Assembly: GCF_025790165.1 (NCBI RefSeq)
Contig: NZ_CP094970.1
Location: 2,170,001-2,234,000 of the forward strand
Length of the DNA stretch: 64,000 bases
Source: Solicola gregarius
GTDB lineage: Bacteria; Actinomycetota; Actinomycetes; Propionibacteriales; Nocardioidaceae
Direction: 5' to 3'
Of this stretch, positions 58,896 to 64,000 are shown in pieces (the stretch's first letter is position 1; every line of letters begins with the position of its first letter). A model generated the notes under the pieces. That model was not told the origin of the DNA. It made no database searches and saw only the letters and a list, made by a program, of their open reading frames with translations. A program made the position numbers and the translations under genes.

Positions 58896-60230
58896 ATGGC
58901 ACAGCCGACACAGCGGCGGCTCGTACAGACGCCGATCCCGGGGCCGCGGTCGGCCAAGATGCAGGCCGACCGCGACGGCGCGGTTGCGCGCGGGTTCGGC
59001 ACCGTGCTGCCGATATTCGTCGACCATGCGAGCGGCGGCATCATCGTCGACGTCGACGGCAACCAGCTGATCGACTTCGCGGCCGGTATCGCCGTCACCA
59101 GCGTCGGCGCGTCGCATCCGGACGTCGTCCGCCGGGTCACGGAGCAGGCCGAGCGGTTCACCCACACCTGCTTCATGGTCACCGAGTACGAAGGCTTCGT
59201 CGATGTGGCGAAGGCGCTCAACCGGCTGACACCCGGCGACCACGAGAAGCGCACCGCGCTCTACACGACCGGTGCCGAGGCGGTCGAGAACGCCGTCAAG
59301 ATCGCGCGATCGGCGACCGGCCGCAACGCGGTCGTCGTCCTCGACCACGCGTACCACGGTCGGACGCTGATGACGATGACCATGACGGCGAAGAACGTGC
59401 CGTACAAGGAGGGTTTCGGCCCGTTCGCGCCCGAGGTCTATCGCGCACCGATGGCGTACGCGTACCGCTGGCCCGGCGACCCGGACCGTTGTGCGGAGGA
59501 GGCGTTGGCGAGGCTGGCGGAGCTCGTCGAGTCGCAGATCGGCGCGCACAACGTCGCCGCGATCGTCGCCGAGCCGATCCAGGGCGAGGGCGGTTTCGTC
59601 GTACCCGCCGAGGGATTCCTACCCGGTGTGCAGGAGTTCGCACGCAAGCACGGCATCGTGTTCGTTGCCGACGAGGTGCAAACGGGCTTCGGGCGGACGG
59701 GCGACCTGTTCGCATCCGAGCACGAAGGGCTCGTACCCGACATCGTGTGCACCGCCAAGGCGCTCGCCGGCGGCATGCCGCTGTCGGCGGTCACCGGGCG
59801 TGCCGAGCTGATGGACGCGGTCGACCCCGGCGGGCTCGGTGGTACGTACGCGGGCAACCCGGTCGCATGCGCCGCGGCGCTCGGCGCGATCGAGGCCATC
59901 GAGCGCGACGGCTTGGTCGAGAAGGCGCAGCAGATCGAAGCGGTTGCATTGCCTCGCCTGCAGGCGTTGGCCGCTGACGTACCTGCGGTCGGCGAGGCGC
60001 GTGGCCGCGGTGCGATGCTCGCGATCGAGTTCATCGAGCCGGGTACGAAGGATCCGGCGCCCGAGCTCGCGAAGCAGGTCGCGGCACACTGCCACGCCGA
60101 GGGCGTACTCGTGCTGGTGTGCGGCACGTTCGGCAATGTGATCCGGCTGCTCCCGCCGCTCGTGATCGAGCCGGAGCTTCTCGACGACGGGTTGACCGTG
60201 CTCGAGCAGGGCGTACGTGAGCTCGCATGA
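58896..60230 (+). CDS. omega-amino acid aminotransferase (GabT-like)
   Basis: This 444-residue class III PLP aminotransferase has AGIAVTSVGASHPDVV, YTTGAEAVENAVKIARSATGR (about 123-143), FHGRT-like AYHGRTLMT, the cofactor Asp in VFVADEVQTGFGRTG (about 255-269) and the Schiff-base Lys288 in CTAKALAGGMPL. It is near GABA transaminase. If the operon is for 5-aminovalerate, the product would be glutarate semialdehyde. It overlaps the next dehydrogenase by four bases. Confidence 0.94.
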   Translation: MAQPTQRRLVQTPIPGPRSAKMQADRDGAVARGFGTVLPIFVDHASGGIIVDVDGNQLIDFAAGIAVTSVGASHPDVVRRVTEQAERFTHTCFMVTEYEGFVDVAKALNRLTPGDHEKRTALYTTGAEAVENAVKIARSATGRNAVVVLDHAYHGRTLMTMTMTAKNVPYKEGFGPFAPEVYRAPMAYAYRWPGDPDRCAEEALARLAELVESQIGAHNVAAIVAEPIQGEGGFVVPAEGFLPGVQEFARKHGIVFVADEVQTGFGRTGDLFASEHEGLVPDIVCTAKALAGGMPLSAVTGRAELMDAVDPGGLGGTYAGNPVACAAALGAIEAIERDGLVEKAQQIEAVALPRLQALAADVPAVGEARGRGAMLAIEFIEPGTKDPAPELAKQVAAHCHAEGVLVLVCGTFGNVIRLLPPLVIEPELLDDGLTVLEQGVRELA

Positions 60231-61738
60231 CCGTTGAGGTGAGCCGCGACCCGCGTACCGGCTCGGCCAACGGCGAGGTCGCGACGACCGAGACAGCGGA
60301 GGTGCCCGTCGTCGTCGCGGTGGCGGCCGAGGCGGCGCCGACGCTTGCGCGTACCTCGCCGGCCGAACGCAGGGCGTGGTCGTACGCGGTCGCCGACGCG
60401 TTGGAGAACGCGTCGGGCGAGCTGGTCGATGTGGCCGACGCGGAGACCGGGCTCGGCGAGACCCGGCTGGCCGGGGAGGTCGCTCGGGTGGCCGGCCAGC
60501 TGCGCTTCTACGCCGACGTCGCCGTCGAGGGCTCCTACCTCGGCGTGACGATCGACCGCGCGACTGATACGAGCCCCTCCCTCGCGCGGGTACGCGTGCC
60601 GCTCGGTCCCGTCGCGGTGTTCGGCGCGAGCAACTTCCCGTTCGCGTTCGGCCTGCTGGGCAACGACACCGCGTCCGCGTTGGCAGCGGGATGCCCGGTG
60701 GTCGCGAAGGGGCATCCGGCACATCCGCGCGTCTCAGCGCGGCTCGCCGCGATCGCCACCGCGGCGCTCGCCGAGGCGGGCGCACCCGATGGCACGTTCG
60801 CGATGGTCTCGGGTTTCGACGCCGGCGTCGCGCTCGTACGCGAGCCACGTACAGCCGCAGTCGCGTTCACCGGCTCCCAACGCGGGGGACTCGCGCTGTG
60901 GCGCGCGGCCGCCGAGCGCGAGGTGGTCATCCCGGTGTTCGCGGAGATGGGCACCGTCAACCCGGCCGTCGTCACCGCCGCCGCAACCGCGCGACTGGCC
61001 GAGATCGCCAGCGGGTTCGTGGGATCGTTCACGCTCGGTACCGGGCAGTTCTGCACCAAGCCGGGGCTCCTGCTCGTACCCGCCGGGTACGGCGCCGCGC
61101 GGGTCGTCGGTGATGCGCTCGAGGCGTCGGCGTCGGCGTCGGCGCCGGCAGGCTGGTCGTTGACCGAGCAGATCGCGACATCGGCCGCGGCCGGCGTCGC
61201 CGAGCTGACCGAAGCCGGGGCGGGCATCGTCGCGCAGGTCGCCGGACCCGACGCGGGATGGTCGGTCGCCTCGACCGTGTTGTCGGTGCCGATCGACGCG
61301 CTCCGCGCCGGTAGCCGGCTGCTCGAGGAGTGCTTCGGTCCGGTCGCGCTCGTCGCCGAGTACGACGGTGACGAGGACCTCACGCGTACGCTCCACGAAC
61401 TGCAGGGCTCGCTCGCGGCGTCGGTGATGAGCGGCGGCGCCGACGACTCCGATGTGCCACGACTGCTCACCATGCTCGCCGCCAAGGTCGGCCGCGTCGC
61501 CGTCGACGACTGGCCGACCGGCGTCGCGTACACCTGGGCGCAGCATCACGGCGGCCCGTGGCCGTCGACCTCGGTGCCGAGCGCCACGTCGGTCGGTGCA
61601 GCGGCCTTGGATCGCTTCGTCCGGCCGGTCGCGTACCAGAGCGTGCCGGACCACGCGCTGCCCACGGCCTTGCAGGGCGCGAATCCGTGGCGCCTGCCGC
61701 GACGGGTCGACGGGGTGCCTGAGAGCGTAGAGGGATGA
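60227..61738 (+). CDS. NADP-type aldehyde dehydrogenase (semialdehyde dehydrogenase)
   Basis: This 503-residue dehydrogenase belongs to the NADP-dependent group that includes alpha-ketoglutarate semialdehyde dehydrogenases: VFGASNFPFAFGLLGNDTASALAAGCPVVAKGHPAHP (about 131-167), AEMGTVNPAVV (base Glu240) and GTGQFCTKPG (nucleophile Cys276). Here, between an omega-aminotransferase and a CoA-transferase, it most likely oxidises glutarate semialdehyde to glutarate. The ATG overlaps the aminotransferase stop and its own stop overlaps the CoA-transferase start, so the operon is tight. Confidence 0.9.
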   Translation: MTVEVSRDPRTGSANGEVATTETAEVPVVVAVAAEAAPTLARTSPAERRAWSYAVADALENASGELVDVADAETGLGETRLAGEVARVAGQLRFYADVAVEGSYLGVTIDRATDTSPSLARVRVPLGPVAVFGASNFPFAFGLLGNDTASALAAGCPVVAKGHPAHPRVSARLAAIATAALAEAGAPDGTFAMVSGFDAGVALVREPRTAAVAFTGSQRGGLALWRAAAEREVVIPVFAEMGTVNPAVVTAAATARLAEIASGFVGSFTLGTGQFCTKPGLLLVPAGYGAARVVGDALEASASASAPAGWSLTEQIATSAAAGVAELTEAGAGIVAQVAGPDAGWSVASTVLSVPIDALRAGSRLLEECFGPVALVAEYDGDEDLTRTLHELQGSLAASVMSGGADDSDVPRLLTMLAAKVGRVAVDDWPTGVAYTWAQHHGGPWPSTSVPSATSVGAAALDRFVRPVAYQSVPDHALPTALQGANPWRLPRRVDGVPESVEG

Positions 61739-62889
61739 CGGAGACAACACCGCTCTCCGGCGTCGTCGTCGCGGACTTCAGCCGGGTTCTCGCCGGGCCG
61801 CTCGCCACCACGACCCTCGCCGACCTCGGCGCCGATGTGATCAAGGTCGAGCGCAAGGGGGTCGGCGACGACACCCGGCGCTGGGGGCCGCCCTGGACGG
61901 AGACGTCCAGCTCGTACTTCGAGAGCGCCAACCGCGGCAAACGCAGCATCGAGCTCGACCTCGCCGACCCCGACGACCGCGAGCTCGCGTACGACCTGGT
62001 GCGGCGAGCCGATGTGTTGGTCGAGAACTTCCGTACCGGTTCGCTCGACCGGCTCGGCCTCGGGTACGACGACGCGGCAAGGCTCAATCCGAGCCTCGTG
62101 TACTGCTCGATCACCGGGTTCGGCAGCGGGGCGGGCGCCGACCTTTCGGGGTACGACTTCGTCGTCCAGGCGCTCGGCGGCCTGATGAGCATCACCGGGG
62201 ATGCCGATGGAGAGCCGACGAAGGTCGGTGTCGCGCTGGTCGACGTACTCACGGGCAAGGACGCCGTGATCGGCATCCTCGCGGCCCTCGCAGAGCGGGA
62301 GCGCAGCGGCCTCGGCCAGCGGGTCGAGGTGAACCTGCTGTCGAGCCTGCTCGGCTCGCTGGCGAACCAGGCGTCGGCCTACCTCGCCACCGGTGAGGCT
62401 CCCGGCCGGATGGGCAATCGCCATCCGTCGATCGCACCGTACGAGACGCTGCACTGCCGCGACGGGATTCTCGCGGTGGCGTGCGGCAACGACGGCCAGT
62501 TCCGCCGGCTCGCAAAGGCGCTGGGTATCGATGCGCTGGCCGACGACGAGCGCTTCGCCACGAACCCCGCGCGGGTGGCCAACCGGACGGCGATGGTGGA
62601 GGCGCTCGAGTCGGTGCTGCGTACCGGCGACACCGCGCACTGGCAAGCCGTCCTGAACGACGCGGACATCCCGGTGGGTGAGGTCGGCGACATCGGGTCC
62701 GCGATCGAACGAGCGCGTGAACTGGGCCTCGACCCCACCGTCGAGGTCGGCCCCGATCATCCGCCACAGGTGCGGCACGCGCCCACCTACTCGCGGAGTA
62801 CGGTTGGTATACCAACGCCTCCGCCCACGCTCGGGCAGCACAACGACGAGGTCCGCCGGTTCCTGGCGGCCGGAACGAGGAGCACATGA
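61735..62889 (+). CDS. CaiB/BaiF class III CoA-transferase, probable glutarate CoA-transferase
   Basis: This 384-residue family III CoA-transferase has the start LSGVVVADFSRVLAGPLATTTLADLGADVIKVER, the segment LVENFRTGSLDRLGLGYDDAARLNPSLVYCSITGFG and the catalytic Asp170 in VDVLTGKDAVIGILAALAERERSGLGQ. Family III enzymes move CoA between carboxylates. Its place directly before glutaryl-CoA dehydrogenase is the same as for the glutarate (succinyl- or hydroxymethylglutaryl-CoA) CoA-transferase of lysine catabolism, so glutarate is the probable acceptor. It overlaps genes on both sides by four bases. Confidence 0.9.
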   Translation: MTETTPLSGVVVADFSRVLAGPLATTTLADLGADVIKVERKGVGDDTRRWGPPWTETSSSYFESANRGKRSIELDLADPDDRELAYDLVRRADVLVENFRTGSLDRLGLGYDDAARLNPSLVYCSITGFGSGAGADLSGYDFVVQALGGLMSITGDADGEPTKVGVALVDVLTGKDAVIGILAALAERERSGLGQRVEVNLLSSLLGSLANQASAYLATGEAPGRMGNRHPSIAPYETLHCRDGILAVACGNDGQFRRLAKALGIDALADDERFATNPARVANRTAMVEALESVLRTGDTAHWQAVLNDADIPVGEVGDIGSAIERARELGLDPTVEVGPDHPPQVRHAPTYSRSTVGIPTPPPTLGQHNDEVRRFLAAGTRST

Positions 62890-64000
62890 GCACTGCAAGC
62901 ACCCCGCCCGCGTTCGACCCGCTCGACCCCGCCGGCGTCGATGCCCTGCTCACTGCCGATGAGTTGGCGGTGCGCTCGTCCGTACGCCAGTTGTGTGACG
63001 ACCAGATCGACCCGTACGTCGCGGAGTGGTTCGAGGCGGGCGAGCTGCCCGACGTACGCGGGCTGGCGAAGGAGTTCGGTGCACTCGGCCTGCTCGGGAT
63101 GCACCTCGAGGGCTACGGCTGCGCCGGCATGAGCGCGACCGAGTACGGCATCGCGTGTCTCGAGCTGGAGGCGTCCGACTCGGGCATCCGCTCGATGGTG
63201 TCAGTGCAGGGATCCCTTGCCATGTACGCGATCTGGCGTTGGGGCAGCGAGGAGCAGAAGCAGGCCTGGCTGCCAGGGATGGCCGCGGGCGACCTGATCG
63301 GCTGCTTCGGGCTCACCGAGCCCGACCACGGGTCCGACCCCGGCAACATGCGCACGCGGGCGCGGCGCGACGGTGACGACTGGATCCTCGACGGTCGCAA
63401 GATGTGGATCACCAACGGATCGGTCGCCGACGTCGCCGTCGTGTGGGCGCAGACCGACGACAAGATCCGCGGTTTCGTGGTGCCGACGGATACGCCGGGC
63501 TTCTCGGCGCCGGTGATCAAGCACAAGATGTCGCTGCGGGCATCGGTGACCAGCGAGCTGGTGCTCGACGGCGTACGCCTGCCGGCCGATGCCGTGCTGC
63601 CGGAGGTTTCGGGGCTGAAGGGCCCACTGTCCTGCCTGAACGAGGCGCGCTACGGCATCGTGTGGGGTGCGATGGGTGCGGCGCGCTCGTCGATCCAGGC
63701 CGCCCTGTCGTACGCGGGTGAGCGCGAGCAGTTCGGCAAGCCGATCGCCGGGTTCCAGCTCACCCAGGAGAAGCTGGCCAACATGGCGCTGGAGTACTCC
63801 AAGGGCGTACTCCTCGCACTGCACCTCGGTCGCGCGAAGGACGACGGCCGGCTGCGGCCCGAGCACGTCAGCCTCGGCAAGCTGAACAACGTCCGTGAGG
63901 CGATCGAGATCTGCCGCACCGCGCGTACCATCCTCGGCGCCAACGGCATCTCGCTGGAGTACCCCGTGATCCGGCACGCCAACAACCTCGAGTCGGTGCT
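62886..64000 (+). CDS. glutaryl-CoA dehydrogenase, cut by window end
   Basis: The 371 codons seen encode an acyl-CoA dehydrogenase of the glutaryl-CoA type. It oxidises and decarboxylates glutaryl-CoA to crotonyl-CoA. Family stretches are MVSVQGSLAMYAIWRWGSEEQKQAWLP (about 102-128), GCFGLTEPDHGSDPGNM, GRKMWITNGSVADVAVVWA, EARYGIVWGAMGAARSSIQAALSYAGEREQFGKPIAGFQLTQEKLANM and ILGANGISLEYPVIRHANNLESV. The base Glu is expected in the YEGT motif about five residues past the cut, so it is not seen. This gene fixes the operon as glutarate catabolism. Confidence 0.93.
   Translation, partial: MSTASTPPAFDPLDPAGVDALLTADELAVRSSVRQLCDDQIDPYVAEWFEAGELPDVRGLAKEFGALGLLGMHLEGYGCAGMSATEYGIACLELEASDSGIRSMVSVQGSLAMYAIWRWGSEEQKQAWLPGMAAGDLIGCFGLTEPDHGSDPGNMRTRARRDGDDWILDGRKMWITNGSVADVAVVWAQTDDKIRGFVVPTDTPGFSAPVIKHKMSLRASVTSELVLDGVRLPADAVLPEVSGLKGPLSCLNEARYGIVWGAMGAARSSIQAALSYAGEREQFGKPIAGFQLTQEKLANMALEYSKGVLLALHLGRAKDDGRLRPEHVSLGKLNNVREAIEICRTARTILGANGISLEYPVIRHANNLESV

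Noticed and set aside
55926-59549. A 1,207-codon minus-strand open frame opposite the permease, dehydrogenase and aminotransferase genes
   Set aside because: It is the antisense shadow of three clear genes, with low-complexity Arg/Asp/His-rich translation and no domain. High GC produces such long antisense frames.
1-64000. CRISPR arrays, rRNA genes and prophage structural genes
   Set aside because: I looked for regularly spaced repeats, rRNA-like conserved stretches and capsid or terminase motifs and saw none.

Overview
The window is high-GC actinobacterial DNA. The gene families, the frequent GTG starts, the stop/start overlaps of 1-4 bases and the constant CGTACG hexamer over most of the window suggest a Propionibacteriales member such as a Nocardioidaceae relative. 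That placement is an inference; there is no rRNA gene to confirm it.

Region 1-8.9 kb looks accessory. CGTACG is rare here. Three genes in a row (432-3991) each carry a HEPN-type motif (RNVLLH, VKH in an ApeA-like C-terminus, RNKLAH), making a candidate RNase or anti-phage cluster, with a tRNA-like cloverleaf upstream of the third. A complete 1,439-bp ISL3-family insertion sequence (4140-5578, with inverted ends and an 8-bp target duplication) has split an inositol-monophosphatase-family gene. Its missing C-terminal codons lie on the far side of the element and read back in frame once IS and one duplication copy are removed. An FAD oxidoreductase and an ECF sigma factor with a C-terminal domain follow.

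Region 8.9-23.5 kb holds mostly single genes and short operons: a secreted RTX protein, YCII, DUF2277, YjbR, DUF1707, crotonase, secreted endonuclease I, a phosphodiesterase, TetR plus MFS, an FMN reductase-SfnB sulfur-acquisition operon, an ECF41 sigma factor divergent from a carboxymuconolactone-decarboxylase/AhpD protein, a PQQ-like lipoprotein and a GIDE-domain membrane protein. The MFS gene has a MerR-type promoter with a 19-bp spacer.

Region 23.5-29 kb is a leucine-catabolism operon: methylcrotonyl-CoA carboxylase beta and alpha, an embedded AraC/VOC pair, and HMG-CoA lyase. A GTTAAC-N4-GTTAAC dyad touches the first start codon.

Region 29-39 kb contains a sulfotransferase-like protein, EcsC and GNAT, Aat, HU, an Fpg/Nei glycosylase, a DUF559-like protein behind a striking AT-rich double palindrome, a rhodanese, a Q/P-rich membrane protein with DUF5926, a hydrolase, and arginine deiminase. 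Around 36.9 kb a good sigma70-like promoter leads straight into a C-loop hairpin, a candidate small RNA.

Region 39-46 kb is one minus-strand operon in which a MurJ-like flippase and a GT4 glycosyltransferase sit between two paralogous proteins with an alkaline-phosphatase-like ectodomain and many membrane helices. This is the best candidate for an undescribed envelope-assembly system.

Region 46-64 kb has LysE, NhaA, DUF4446, a broken DUF4287/SRPBCC gene, a SIS sugar isomerase divergent from a beta-phosphoglucomutase plus GH65 phosphorylase pair, a MerR regulator, and a PucR-controlled catabolic operon. That operon runs permease, aminoaldehyde dehydrogenase, omega-aminotransferase, semialdehyde dehydrogenase, class III CoA-transferase and glutaryl-CoA dehydrogenase (cut by the window end). 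Read together it fits cadaverine/5-aminovalerate to glutaryl-CoA to crotonyl-CoA better than plain GABA use.
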